64,000 bases of DNA from JAQBQH01 sp035607415 (GCA_035607415.1 DATNAQ010000044.1:1-64000); one strand, 5' to 3'; positions 10,338 through 20,767 are shown, counted from the first letter of the stretch. The notes: generated by a model from the sequence alone, not told the origin. Numbers and translations are program-made.

Positions 10338-11651
10338 TTAGAAGTCGGTGAGCGTGAAGCCGGCCAGGCACATCTCGTCGGTGGAGCCTTCGCCGAAGCG
10401 CACGTCCTTGGGCTGTTGCACCTGGCCGTTGACGATCGGCTGGTGCGCGGCCGAGTTGTCCCAGACGCACGTGGTCTGCAGGCGATCGCCGGCGGCGACC
10501 TTGATCGGCGACGAGAACTGGTAGCTGCCCTGCCAGTGGAAGTCCCACTTCGGGATGCTGATGACGCACGACTTGGAGCCGTCGGCGCGGATGAGGTCGA
10601 CGCGGATGGAGCTGCCGATCTGGTGCATGTGCGGGAACGCCGCCCACAGAAGGCCCGGGCGCGTCTGGTTGCCGGCCGCCGGCGTCATGGTGAAGTCACC
10701 GGTGGCGGTCGCGGTCACGCCGACGGCGCCGGGCGGGATGTCGAACGTGAAGTTGGCCGTCGCCAGGCCGTGCGGCACCTGCGTCAGCGTCGGCGCCGAC
10801 CAGGCCTGCACGGCGATGCGGTTGGAGCCGCGGCCGTTGTCGAAGTTGTAGTGCACCTGCACGACGTAGCGGGTGCCGGCGGGGAGCGGCGCGCCCGAGC
10901 CGTTGGGGAAGGCGAGCGGCTGCGAGCCGACGGCGGCGGCGCCGACCTCGATGGCGCCGGCCCAGCCCGGGCCGCCGAAGCACTCGTAGCCCGGCAGCGG
11001 ATCGGCGGCGTCGAGCGCGTCGACGGCGGCTTTGTCGCCCGCGAGCTGCGCGTAGACGATGGTGTGGTGGACGATCGCCGGGTTCGTCGAGTGCACGCCG
11101 ATGGCGATGAGGTTGAACGTCGAGGTCAGCTGCGGATCGACGATGAAGCAGCGGTACTCGTCGGCGCCCTGGAACGCCGACTCGTAGTCGAGGCCGCTGT
11201 CGTAGGTCGCGGTCGGCGCGCCGAGCGGGCCCTGCGGGATCGGCGCCGGCGCGGCCTTGCTCTCGTCGCCGGCGAGCGCGCCGCCGTCGACCCAGGAGAT
11301 GATCTTGTTGCGCTCGTCGTCGGGCATGACGCGCGCGTCGTCGATCTGCGGGCAGCCCGACTCGGCGGAGGTGTCGGGCGGCATCGGCGGCATGAGGTGG
11401 TTCATCACCGCCGGCTTGATGAGCGACGCGTAGGTCATCGCGTCCGAGTAGGTGAGCAGCGAGAACGGCGCGATGTTGCCCGGCGAGTGGCAGCTCGCGC
11501 AGCGCGACGCGAAGATGGGCGCGGTGTCCTGGTAGTAGGTCAGCGCCGTCGCCGGCGGTGTGCCGCCGGGATCGGTGGCGGCCGGGTTCTGCGACGTGCA
11601 CCCCGTGAAGGCGACTCCAGCGACGATCAGCGAAACGGCGAGCTTGCGCAT
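10338..11651 (-). CDS. secreted haem-c/copper type II monooxygenase-like protein
   Basis: This 437-residue lipoprotein (signal ends VAFTGC) has two parts. A short cytochrome-c-like domain carries one haem-binding motif, CASCH (residues 51-55), with a later Met-rich segment HLMPPMPP that could supply the axial ligand. The second part resembles copper type II ascorbate-dependent (PHM/DBH-like) monooxygenases. Candidate copper ligands are the HHT of IVHHTIVYAQ, the HMH of AFPHMHQIG and the Met of STDEMCLAG, in the expected order. The likely reaction is oxygen-dependent hydroxylation of an unknown substrate outside the cytoplasm, with the haem as electron entry; that is inference. GAGGGG precedes the ATG. 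It leads the lipoprotein/PQQ-propeller run. Confidence 0.8.
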   Translation of the reverse strand: MRKLAVSLIVAGVAFTGCTSQNPAATDPGGTPPATALTYYQDTAPIFASRCASCHSPGNIAPFSLLTYSDAMTYASLIKPAVMNHLMPPMPPDTSAESGCPQIDDARVMPDDERNKIISWVDGGALAGDESKAAPAPIPQGPLGAPTATYDSGLDYESAFQGADEYRCFIVDPQLTSTFNLIAIGVHSTNPAIVHHTIVYAQLAGDKAAVDALDAADPLPGYECFGGPGWAGAIEVGAAAVGSQPLAFPNGSGAPLPAGTRYVVQVHYNFDNGRGSNRIAVQAWSAPTLTQVPHGLATANFTFDIPPGAVGVTATATGDFTMTPAAGNQTRPGLLWAAFPHMHQIGSSIRVDLIRADGSKSCVISIPKWDFHWQGSYQFSSPIKVAAGDRLQTTCVWDNSAAHQPIVNGQVQQPKDVRFGEGSTDEMCLAGFTLTDF

Positions 11652-11758
11652 GCCCGCCCCTCAATGCACCCCCGATGCCGCCGGTAACTGTGCGCAACCA
11701 CGACGCTCACCGACGAGAATGAGTCCGGCAGTCTCATCTTCGGGTGAGCCGGACAAGC

Positions 11759-11839
11759 TCACAGGGAGTTCCGAGAGATCAGAGAGGATCAGGAATTCCG
11801 GAATTCTTGTTCTCTCTGATCTCTCGGAACTCCCTGTGA
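11759..11839. repeat. large nested palindrome
   Basis: A perfect 28-base inverted repeat (11759-11786 and 11812-11839) encloses a 25-base centre. That centre itself contains a perfect 14-base palindrome, GAATTCCGGAATTC (11793-11806). It ends two bases short of the stop codon of the FHA-sigma54 activator gene and lies about 110 bases upstream of the monooxygenase start. Transcribed from the activator gene it would form a long hairpin, but no T-tract follows, so it is not a textbook terminator. It could act as an RNA-stabilising 3' hairpin, a cruciform, a binding site for a dimeric regulator or a mobile palindromic element. Confidence 0.9.
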
Positions 11840-11840
11840 A

Positions 11841-13279
<1,439 letters not shown>

Positions 13280-13283
<4 letters not shown>

Positions 13284-15145
13284 TTGAGCTCCATCCGGAC
13301 CTCTTTGAGCTCGCCCGGTTTGAGGTCGACGGTACGATCGCGCGGGATCAGGCGCAACCCGGGCGCGGCGGATTCGAGGTGGATCGTGTGCCGGCCGGCA
13401 GCGAGCTCGTAGTCGACGATGGGCGTGGCGCGGATGTATTGACCGTCGATGTAGGCGTCGGACTGGACGTCGGCGGTGACGGTGAGATGCGCTTTGGCGG
13501 GCGGGCCGGGCGGCGGCGAGGGCGACGCGGGCGCAGGCGCAGGCGCGGGCGCCGGCGGCGGTGTGGCGGCGGCGGTCGCGGGATGCGCGGCCGGCGGCGG
13601 CGCAGCGACGGCAACGGCGTTGTGACCGCGCGCGTGGTGATCGTGGTGGCCGTTGCGCGAGGCCGACGGCGGAGGTGGCTCGACGACGACGGAGATGGCG
13701 GGCGACAGGGGCGATGGGTGCGTCGGCGGAACCGGCTGCGGATGGGCGGGAACAGGTGCAGGAACGGCAATGGGAACGGACGCCGTAGCGACGGGAGCGG
13801 CGGCCGCCGGAGCGCGCGAGATGTACAGCACGGCGCCGGCGGCGACGACGGCCAGGAACGCGGCGCCGCCGAGCAGGAGCGGCAGGCGCGACGAGCCGCG
13901 CGGGATCAGATCGGTCATGTCGGTCGGGCTGCGCGGGCGGTCCGACGGCGCCGGGGCCGCCGCGGCCGGAGGCGTGATCGCGGCGTGCGCCTTGACCGGC
14001 TTGGCCACCACCGTCGGGCGCGCCGGGAGCGTCGGCACCGCGGAGGTCGCCACGGGAGGCGCGTCGGCGGCGCCGGGCTCGTCGTCGCCGCTGCCGCCGA
14101 GCGACGCCAGCGCGCCGCCGAGGGCGTCGTTGAAGGCGCGCGGCGCCGCCACCGCACGCGTGCCCGACAGCCGCTTGGGCGGCGTGGCCGACTTCGCGCG
14201 CTCCGGCTCGGGCCCGGGCGCATCCATCAGATCGCGCACGAATTGCCCGAAGTCCGACGGCGACAGCGTGTAGGACTCGCGCCGCGCGAACACCTCGAGG
14301 TCCTCGCGCATCTGATCGCACGTCTGATAGCGCTCGGCACGATCGGGCGCCATCGCACGCATCACGATCGCCTCGAGCCCTTGCGGCACCGAAGCCAGCA
14401 GCGCCCGCACCGACGGGAAGCGCCCGGCGCGCACGCGCTCGAGCGCCTCGTTCTCCTTCGGCGCGTCGAACGTGAACGGGTTCTGTCCGCTCAACATCTC
14501 GAACATGACGGCGCCGAGGGAGAACACGTCCGCCCGCGCGTCGAGCGGCTCGGCGCGCGCCTGCTCCGGCGCCATGTAGCCGACCTTGCCCTTGAGCCCG
14601 CCCGGCATCGACGTCACCTCGCGCAGCCGCGAGCGCGCGATGCCGAAGTCCGACACCTTGATCTCGCCCTCGAACGACACCAGCAGGTTCGACGGCGAGA
14701 CGTCGCGGTGCACGAGGTGCAGCGCCTGCCCCGCCGCGTCGCGCGCGCGGTGCGCGTAGTCGAGCCCGCGCGCCGCCTCGACGGCGACCAGGCAGGCGAA
14801 GCGCAGCGGCAACGGTTGTCCGGCCGAGGTGCGCAGCCGCTGCACGATGGTCCCCAGGTCGGCGCCGTCGATCCACTCCATGGCGATGTAGAAGCGCCCG
14901 TCGATCTCGCCGACGTCGCGCACGCCGATCACGTTCTGGTGACAAAGGAGATACGACAGCTTCGCCTCGTCGACGAACTGCCGCTTCAGCGACGGGTCGA
15001 GGGCCAGCGCGGGAGCGATCAGCTTCACCGCGACCGGGCGCTCGATGCCTCCGTAGCCGACGTCGACGCCGCGGTAGACCTCGCCCATGCCGCCCTGCGC
15101 GATGCGCGCCGATAGCTTGTAACGACCGAGCGGCGGACCGGGCAC
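13280..15145 (-). CDS. Hanks-type Ser/Thr protein kinase with PEGA-like domain
   Basis: This is a 621-residue membrane kinase. The kinase domain covers about residues 8-275, with Gly-rich loop IAQGGMGEVY, catalytic Lys in VAVKLIAP, HRDVSPSNLL (Ser where Lys is usual in HRDLKPxN), DFGIA and YMAPEQAR. A long Ala/Pro linker follows, then one membrane segment (LPLLLGGAAFLAVVAAGAVL), a second very Pro/Ala-rich stretch, and a C-terminal PEGA-like domain (about 550-621: DVQSDAYIDGQYIRATPIV) expected outside the cytoplasm. It starts with GTG. Its stop overlaps the start of the FHA-sigma54 activator, which makes that activator the likely signalling partner. It is divergent from pcnB. Confidence 0.92.
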
Positions 15146-15213
15146 GGCGTCATTATACGCGTTTTGACGCTTGTTTGCCCCGCTCCCGACGGTGTGTTAC
15201 CTCTTTGGCGTTC

Positions 15214-16572
15214 ATGCCGATTCCGCAGGACCAGATCGATCCCGACGCCGCCAAAGTCGTCCGCCGCCTCGCCCGAAACGGTTTCGCCGCGTATCTGGTG
15301 GGTGGCTGCGTCCGCGATCTGCTGCTCGGACGGCGCCCCAAGGACTTCGACGTGGCCACCTCGGCGACGCCGCCCGAGATCAAGTCGCTGTTCCGCAACT
15401 GCCGGATCATCGGCCGCCGGTTCCGGCTGGCGCATATCTTCTTCGGGCAGAAGATCATCGAGACCTCGACCTTCCGCGCCAACCCGCGCGAGGTCGAAGC
15501 CGACGACGAGACCCCGCTCGACGCCGAGCAGGGGCACGGCGACAACGAGCTCTACATCCGCCGCGACAACGTCTTCGGCTCCGCCGAGGAGGACGCGCGC
15601 CGGCGCGACTTCACCATCAACGGGCTCTTCTACGACCTCGACGGTGACAAGGTCATCGACTACGTCGAGGGGCTGCCCGACCTCGAGCGGCGCACGGTGC
15701 GCACCATCGGCGATCCCGACGTGCGCTTCCGCGAGGATCCGATCCGCATCCTGCGCGCGCTCAAGTTCGCGGCGCGGCTGAACTTCGAGATCGAGCCGGC
15801 CACCTACGCGGCGATCCTGACGCACAAGGGCGAGATCGCCAAGTGCGCACCGCCGCGCGTGCTCGAGGAGATCTATCGCCTCTTGCGCGGAGGCGCGGCG
15901 CGGCGCTCGCTCGAGCTGTTGCAGGCGACCGGCGTGCTGACGGTGCTCGTGCCCGAGCTCCAGCGCCTGCTCTCGCGCGAGGGCGACCACGTCGGCGCCG
16001 AGCGGCTGATCCAGACGCTCGACGCCATCGACGCGCTGGTGCAGGGCGGCTACACGCCGTCGAACGCGCTGCTCGTGTGCGCGCTGATCGCGCCGTTCGT
16101 GTTCGACCAGCTCTTCGACGGCGACGGCGACGCGCAGAAGAGCCGCGACTCGGTCGCCATCATCGAGCAGCTCGCCGAGCCGATCGTGCAGTCGATGCGC
16201 GTGTCGCGGCGCGACGCCGAGCGGGCACGGCAGATCCTCGTCGCCGAGCGGCGGCTGGGTCCGTCGAAGAAGCGGCGCGGGCGGCCGATGGCGCTGGTGC
16301 GGCGCGACTGGTTCGCCGAAGCGCTGACGCTGTTCGAGCTCATGCATCCGCACGCCGAGAGCGAAATCGCCGACGAGATCGCGCGCTGGCATCGGCTGAT
16401 GCGCGAGGGCGGCGAGCATCCGCAGCCCGGCGGCGGGCGCGGACCGCAGGGCGCCGCCGGCGAGGACGCGGACGGCGAGCCACGCCGCCGTCGTCGCCGT
16501 CGTCGCGGCGGGCGGCGTCGCCGTGGCGGCGAGCCGTCGCGGCATGGGGCGTCCGACTCGGCCGACGGCTAA
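15214..16572 (+). CDS. pcnB: poly(A) polymerase PcnB
   Basis: The product is 452 residues from the ATG at 15214. The nucleotidyltransferase domain has GGCVRDLLLG and the catalytic KDFDVATSA. It also has REDPIRILRALKFAARL and FTINGLFYDL, which mark the PcnB/CCA-adding group. The long insertion with RNCRIIGRRFRLAHIFFG and the basic tail (a run of Arg after residue 410) favour poly(A) polymerase over CCA-adding enzyme. It would add 3' A-tails that promote RNA decay by exonucleases such as RNase R, also encoded here. The frame opens earlier with a TTG at 15175, but MPIPQDQIDPDAAKVVRRL is the normal family N-terminus. The gene converges with the STT3-like gene. Confidence 0.88.
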   Translation: MPIPQDQIDPDAAKVVRRLARNGFAAYLVGGCVRDLLLGRRPKDFDVATSATPPEIKSLFRNCRIIGRRFRLAHIFFGQKIIETSTFRANPREVEADDETPLDAEQGHGDNELYIRRDNVFGSAEEDARRRDFTINGLFYDLDGDKVIDYVEGLPDLERRTVRTIGDPDVRFREDPIRILRALKFAARLNFEIEPATYAAILTHKGEIAKCAPPRVLEEIYRLLRGGAARRSLELLQATGVLTVLVPELQRLLSREGDHVGAERLIQTLDAIDALVQGGYTPSNALLVCALIAPFVFDQLFDGDGDAQKSRDSVAIIEQLAEPIVQSMRVSRRDAERARQILVAERRLGPSKKRRGRPMALVRRDWFAEALTLFELMHPHAESEIADEIARWHRLMREGGEHPQPGGGRGPQGAAGEDADGEPRRRRRRRRGGRRRRGGEPSRHGASDSADG

Positions 16573-16585
16573 CGGCTGCGGCTGC

Positions 16586-16701
16586 GGCCGCAGCTCCGGG
16601 GCATCTCGCGACGTACGTCCTCGCTTCCTCGGTCACGGGCCGGAGCCCGCTCCCTCGGGCGCTCCGGGCGTGCGCCGCGATCTGCCTCCGGAGCTGCGGC
16701 C
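16586..16701. repeat. inverted repeat between convergent genes
   Basis: Two 14-base arms, centred on GCCGCAGCTCCGG at 16586-16599 and its complement at 16688-16701, are 88 bases apart in the 177-base gap between pcnB and the STT3-like gene. The gap also holds other GC-rich dyads. No T-tract is visible. It may act as a bidirectional RNA 3' end structure. Nothing coding was found here. Confidence 0.5.
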
Positions 16702-16749
16702 TCGCCTCGTGGACGTCTGGATCCTGAACGGCGATTCTGAACGGAACTA

Positions 16750-18723
16750 TTAGCGCGGCGGTTGCGGTGACGGCGGTGAGGGCGCGCAGTCGGCGGCGAC
16801 GTCGTCGCCGTGCGTGACGGCGGACTCGGGGATCGTCAGCAGGCGACGCCCGCTCGGGCAGCCGAGCTCGACGCCGCCGGCGTACGGGTAGACGAGCGCG
16901 AATCTGCCGTCGCTGCCGGCCTTGGCGCTGGCGCGAAAACGCAACGTCGTCGTCGCGGTGCGCACCGGCGCGTCGACGGTGATCGTGGCGCCGGCCGGTG
17001 CCGTGCCGTGCAGGCGCGCGCCGCGCACGCGCTCGAAGAGGCGCGCCGTGCCCGCGTCGGCGACCAGGCGCAGCGTCGACGTCGCCGGCCAGCCGGGGTG
17101 CTCGCTGCCGGCGGCGATGCGCAGCTGCTCGTAGAGGCCGAGCGACGGGCGCGGATTGGTCACGAGCACGTACCGGATGCGCCAGGCGTCGAAACGGCGC
17201 TCGAGCGCCGCGTCGTAGGGGCCGCGCAGGAGCGCCAGCGTCTGTTCGTACTGCGCCAGCGCCGTCGGCTGCCCCCAGAACGGCAGCGACGGCACCGCCA
17301 CGTGCGCCAGGTACGCGAAGCGCACGCCGTCGACAGGATGGGCGAGCACCACCGACGCCGGCTGCGCGCGCGGCCGGTCGTACGCCGGATCGGCGAGGCC
17401 CGGGTGCTGCGCCAGCGTCGCCAGCCCGCGCGCGACGGCGATCTGCAAGAGGCGCGGATTCGGCGGCAGCAGCGCCGCGCTCGCCGCGACGACCGCCAGG
17501 CCCACGACGGGTGCGAGCGCGCCGCGCAGGAGCGCCCAGCCCGCCGGCACGACCCGCAGCACGAGCGCGGGCAGGAGCGCCCAGCCGCAGGCTTCGAGGA
17601 GCGCGCGCAGCGCCTGGTACTTGGCCTGCGCCACGTCGAGCAGCACGAGCCCGACGAGAAAGCCGAGGAGGCGCAGGTCGCGGCGCCCCTTGTCGAAGCC
17701 GAGCACCACGACGGCGACGATCATCGGCAACAGGTGGAAGGCGGCCTCGGGCAGCGTCACGTTGGTCCAGCCGGGCAGCGCCTCCTCCATGGTGCGCGTG
17801 ACCGGATCGGCCGGCGCCGTCAGCCACAGCCCGAGCGCCGCGCCGCGCACCGCCGCGTAGACGATCGCGCCGGCGAGCACGGCCCACGTCGCGCGCGGCC
17901 CGTCGCGACGCGCCAGCATCGACGCGGCGAAGGCGACCGCGATCGCCAGCCGTAGGTCGACGCCGAGCGCGCGTGGCGCGCCGATCGCCCAGTCCCCGAG
18001 CGTGGCGGCCGCGATGCCCGCCGCCAGCCCGATGACGGCCGGCGCATGGACGGCAAGCGGCCGTCGCGCGAGCGCGAAGAGCACGGCGAGCGCGCCGAGG
18101 AGCGCGCAGAAGACGAAGGTCAGATCGAGCGTGAACGCGCACGCCGCGCCGATCACCGCCGCCGCGATCGCCACGCGCCCGCGCCGCGGCGACGGCGCCG
18201 CGAACACCAGCGCATAGAGCCCGAGCGCCGCCGCCGGCTCGAGCACGTGATGATCGATGCGCGCGTAGTGCCCCGCCATGCGGCTCGACGGAATCGCCGC
18301 CGCCGCCACGCCGCCGAGCCACGCCGCCGCGCGCCCGAAGCGCGCCAGCACCAGCATCAATAGAAGCGGCGTCAGCGCCCCGAGCACGGGGATGGCGAAC
18401 GCCACGATCGCCTCGATCGTGTGGCGCGACGGCGCGTGCCCGATGGTCGCCACCTTCACGATGCCGTCGAGCAGCAACGGCAGCCCGATCGGCCACGGGC
18501 AGTCGAAGCGCGCCGGCGCGTTGACGAAGTAGTCACCCACGCCGGGCGGAAAATCGCCCGCGCGCAGAAGCTCGAGGCGGCGCAGCTGATAATAGGGATC
18601 GGTGTCGTAGGGCACGAGCGCGTCGCCGGCCCACGAGGTCCCGTAGGTCTGCGTCACGCGCAGCCAGATCGCCAGCGTGGCGACGAGCACGATCACCGCC
18701 GCCCACACGAGGCGCGTCTTCAT
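16750..18723 (-). CDS. STT3-like membrane glycosyltransferase (GT-C fold)
   Basis: This 657-residue polytopic membrane protein has about a dozen hydrophobic helices, then a soluble C-terminal part that looks beta-rich. The first loop carries PYDTDPYYQLRRLE, a DxD-type motif (D40, D42). A second conserved loop is YARIDHHVLEP (about 153-163). These two motifs together are the layout of STT3/AglB/PglB oligosaccharyltransferases, which move a lipid-linked glycan to protein Asn. The WWDYG-type acceptor motif was not found, so it could be a related GT-C enzyme with another acceptor. Its ATG overlaps the stop of queC (ATGA), although no functional link to queuosine is evident. The stop is followed by the convergent pcnB gene. 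Confidence 0.75.
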   Translation of the reverse strand: MKTRLVWAAVIVLVATLAIWLRVTQTYGTSWAGDALVPYDTDPYYQLRRLELLRAGDFPPGVGDYFVNAPARFDCPWPIGLPLLLDGIVKVATIGHAPSRHTIEAIVAFAIPVLGALTPLLLMLVLARFGRAAAWLGGVAAAAIPSSRMAGHYARIDHHVLEPAAALGLYALVFAAPSPRRGRVAIAAAVIGAACAFTLDLTFVFCALLGALAVLFALARRPLAVHAPAVIGLAAGIAAATLGDWAIGAPRALGVDLRLAIAVAFAASMLARRDGPRATWAVLAGAIVYAAVRGAALGLWLTAPADPVTRTMEEALPGWTNVTLPEAAFHLLPMIVAVVVLGFDKGRRDLRLLGFLVGLVLLDVAQAKYQALRALLEACGWALLPALVLRVVPAGWALLRGALAPVVGLAVVAASAALLPPNPRLLQIAVARGLATLAQHPGLADPAYDRPRAQPASVVLAHPVDGVRFAYLAHVAVPSLPFWGQPTALAQYEQTLALLRGPYDAALERRFDAWRIRYVLVTNPRPSLGLYEQLRIAAGSEHPGWPATSTLRLVADAGTARLFERVRGARLHGTAPAGATITVDAPVRTATTTLRFRASAKAGSDGRFALVYPYAGGVELGCPSGRRLLTIPESAVTHGDDVAADCAPSPPSPQPPR

Positions 18724-19415
18724 TGCACGTAGCGCGTCGGATCGGCCACGCCGGCGTCGGCGAAGCCCTTCTTGCGCAAGAGGCACGAGTCGCAGCGCCC
18801 GCACGCCGCGGCGCCCCCAGAAACGACGATCGGATCGTAGCAGGAGTGGGTGAGTGAGTAATCGACGCCGAGCGCGACGCCGGCGCGGATGATCTCGGCC
18901 TTGGTCATCGCGATGAGCGGCGCGCGCACACGCCACTCGGCGCCCTCGGCGCCCGCCTTGGTGCCGAGGCGCGCCATGGTCTCGAACGCGGCGAGGAACT
19001 CGGGCCGGCAGTCGGGATAGCCGCTGTAGTCGAGCGCGTTCATCCCGGCGTACAGATCGCGCGCGCCGAGCACTTCGGCCCACGCCAGCGCATGACACAG
19101 GAACAGCGCGTTGCGCGCCGGCACGTAGGTGATCGGGATGTCGCCGCCCATCTCGCCGACGGCGCGATCCTTCGGAACGGCGAGGTCGCTCGCGGTCAGC
19201 GCCGAGCCGCCGATCCAGCCGAGGTCGACCGTGGCCACGCGATGCTCGACGGCGCCGAGCGCGTGCGCGACGCGGGCCGCGGCCTCGAGCTCGACGACGT
19301 GGCGCTGGCCGTAGCGGAACGACAGCGCGTGGCAGGCGTAGCCGTCGGCGCGCGCCATCGCCAGCACCGTCGCCGAATCGAGACCGCCGGAGAGCAGCAC
19401 CACGGCGCGTTTCAC
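18720..19415 (-). CDS. queC: 7-cyano-7-deazaguanine synthase QueC
   Basis: This 231-residue enzyme converts 7-carboxy-7-deazaguanine to preQ0 with ATP and ammonia, a step of queuosine (tRNA) synthesis. The PP-loop ATPase motif LSGGLDSATVL is at the N-terminus, TYVPARNALFL is typical of QueC, and the zinc site CYDPI...CGRCDSCLLRKKGF is complete. Length matches the family. Other que genes are not in the window except a YhhQ-type precursor transporter at 1000-1707. The stop overlaps the start of the STT3-like gene, giving a two-gene transcription unit. It is divergent from the methyltransferase gene across about 115 bases. Confidence 0.95.
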   Translation of the reverse strand: MKRAVVLLSGGLDSATVLAMARADGYACHALSFRYGQRHVVELEAAARVAHALGAVEHRVATVDLGWIGGSALTASDLAVPKDRAVGEMGGDIPITYVPARNALFLCHALAWAEVLGARDLYAGMNALDYSGYPDCRPEFLAAFETMARLGTKAGAEGAEWRVRAPLIAMTKAEIIRAGVALGVDYSLTHSCYDPIVVSGGAAACGRCDSCLLRKKGFADAGVADPTRYVQ

Positions 19416-19529
19416 GGTTGCTCCGCTCGCTCACTCCGGCTCGGCGCAACCGGTCGGGTCGCTCTGCGCGCCTCCGCGTTGCGAAAACCCCTCGCCGACG
19501 CTCGCTCGCTCATGCGATTCACTACTACC

Positions 19530-20363
19530 ATGTCCTTCCACGAGCGGCTCGCCGCCGCGCTCGCTGCCGGCACCAGCGAGCACTATGAAGACGCCAGCCT
19601 CTACGACCACGAATACAAGCGCCGCCGCGACGACGTGCGCTGGTACCAGGCCCTCGCGAAAAAGGAGCTGAAGCGCGGCTCCGACATCCTCGAGCTCGGC
19701 TGCGGCTCGGGCCGCACGCTCATCCCGCTGGCGCGCGACGGCTGGCGCGTGACCGGCGTCGACAACTCGGCCACGATGCTCGACCGCTGCCGCGAGCGCC
19801 TCGCGCGCTTCCGCGACGTGCGCGTCGAGCTGGTGCGCGCCGACTTCCGCTCGCTGGCGCTCCGACGGCGCTTTCCGCTCGTGATCTGCCCGTTCAACGC
19901 CTTCATGCACCTCTACTCGCGGCAGGACGTCGAGCGCTTCCTCGAGGTGGTGCGCGCGCACCTTCAGCCGGGCGGATTGTTCGCGTTCGACGTGATGAAT
20001 CCCGACCTCGCGTGGCTCTCGCGCGACCCGAACCGGCGCTGGGCGCGCACGCGCTTCCGCCATCCGCGCACGGGCAAGCTCACCTATTATTCGACGAGCC
20101 TTAGCTACGACGCGGCGCTGCAGATCGCCTTCATGCGCATCTATTACGAGCCTGCCGGCGGCGGGCGAACGCGCACCATCCGCCTCACGCACCGTCAGTT
20201 CTTCCCGCTCGAGCTCGAGGCGCTGCTCCACTACAACGGCTTTTCCGTCGAGGCGCACGAGGGCGGCTTCGACGGTGCGCCGCTGGTTCCGGAGTCCGAA
20301 GAACAGGTTTTGCGCTGCCGCTCCCGTCGAGGAATTTCTGTTTCTCGACGGAAAAACATTTGA
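19530..20363 (+). CDS. class I SAM-dependent methyltransferase
   Basis: The product is 277 residues from the ATG at 19530; an in-frame ATG at 19512 is a close alternative, and neither has a clear Shine-Dalgarno. The SAM-binding motif I is ILELGCGSGRTL, followed by GVDNSATMLDRC (motif II acidic end), RADFRSL and VICPFNAFMHL. The C-terminal half is a beta-rich Methyltransf_25-like extension with an Arg/Tyr-rich segment. The substrate cannot be told from the sequence. The last codons (RRGISVSRRKNI) run into a TTGACA that may be the -35 box of the next gene. Confidence 0.85.
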   Translation: MSFHERLAAALAAGTSEHYEDASLYDHEYKRRRDDVRWYQALAKKELKRGSDILELGCGSGRTLIPLARDGWRVTGVDNSATMLDRCRERLARFRDVRVELVRADFRSLALRRRFPLVICPFNAFMHLYSRQDVERFLEVVRAHLQPGGLFAFDVMNPDLAWLSRDPNRRWARTRFRHPRTGKLTYYSTSLSYDAALQIAFMRIYYEPAGGGRTRTIRLTHRQFFPLELEALLHYNGFSVEAHEGGFDGAPLVPESEEQVLRCRSRRGISVSRRKNI

Positions 20364-20387
20364 CAAGCGTTTTCGCGGTCAATTACT
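20360..20387 (+). promoter_or_regulatory. candidate sigma70-type promoter of the Lys-rich protein gene
   Basis: A perfect TTGACA (20360-20365) overlaps the stop codon of the methyltransferase gene. A weak -10 (ATTACT, 20382-20387) lies 16 bases further on, about 36 bases before the start codon. The local AT-richness is unusual for this genome. A strong AAGGAGG-type ribosome site at 20410-20416 follows. Confidence 0.45.
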
Positions 20388-20422
20388 GTCGCTGACAAGC
20401 AACTCCCTCAAGGAGGATCGGG

Positions 20423-20767
20423 ATGGCTGAGAAAGTTGCAAAGGTTGGTGTCAAGCGCGAGCCGGGCTTCCTTTACTTCCTGCGTGGGTCGGATGTTTGG
20501 AAGACCCCGATGAAGCGCGCAGGCGGCCCCTCGGCTGCCGGCAAGGCTGAAAAGGTCGCTGCGGGCAATTTTACGCGTGCGGAAGGGTACCTCTACTTCC
20601 TCGACTCGGCGGGCGACGTCTCGCGCGCGAAGCGCGCGGTCGGCGGCCAGAAGCGCAAGGCCAAGGGCGGCGCGAAGAAGGCCGCGAAGAAGGCCGGCAA
20701 GAAGAAGGCAGCGGCGAAGAAGCCCGCCAAGAAGAAGGGCGGCGCCAAGAAGAAGGGCAAGAAGTAG
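20423..20767 (+). CDS. histone H1-like Lys/Ala-rich protein with duplicated LYFL motif
   Basis: This 114-residue basic protein has two parts. Residues 9-32 and 48-71 are two copies of one unit: REPGFLYFLRGSDVWKTPMK and RAEGYLYFLDSAGDVSRAKR, sharing the core GxLYFLxxxxDV. From about residue 74 to the end it is almost only Lys, Ala and Gly in KKAAKKAGKKK-type repeats, like the C-terminal tail of histone H1 and of bacterial H1-like DNA-binding proteins. DNA or RNA binding through the tail is likely; the role of the LYFL units is unknown. AGGAGG lies seven bases before the ATG, one of the best ribosome sites in the window, suggesting high expression. Confidence 0.85.
   Translation: MAEKVAKVGVKREPGFLYFLRGSDVWKTPMKRAGGPSAAGKAEKVAAGNFTRAEGYLYFLDSAGDVSRAKRAVGGQKRKAKGGAKKAAKKAGKKKAAAKKPAKKKGGAKKKGKK

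Noticed and set aside
8844..11687. A 947-codon open frame on the plus strand across three lipoprotein genes.
   Set aside because: The three minus-strand genes have signal peptides, ribosome sites and domain motifs; the plus frame has none.
13500..13800. Repetitive GC-rich stretch that resembles a tandem repeat array.
   Set aside because: It is the Pro/Ala-rich linker of the kinase gene and reflects low-complexity coding sequence.
16575..16749. Possible small RNA or tRNA in the gap between pcnB and the STT3-like gene.
   Set aside because: No cloverleaf, T-loop or terminator was found; only inverted repeats.
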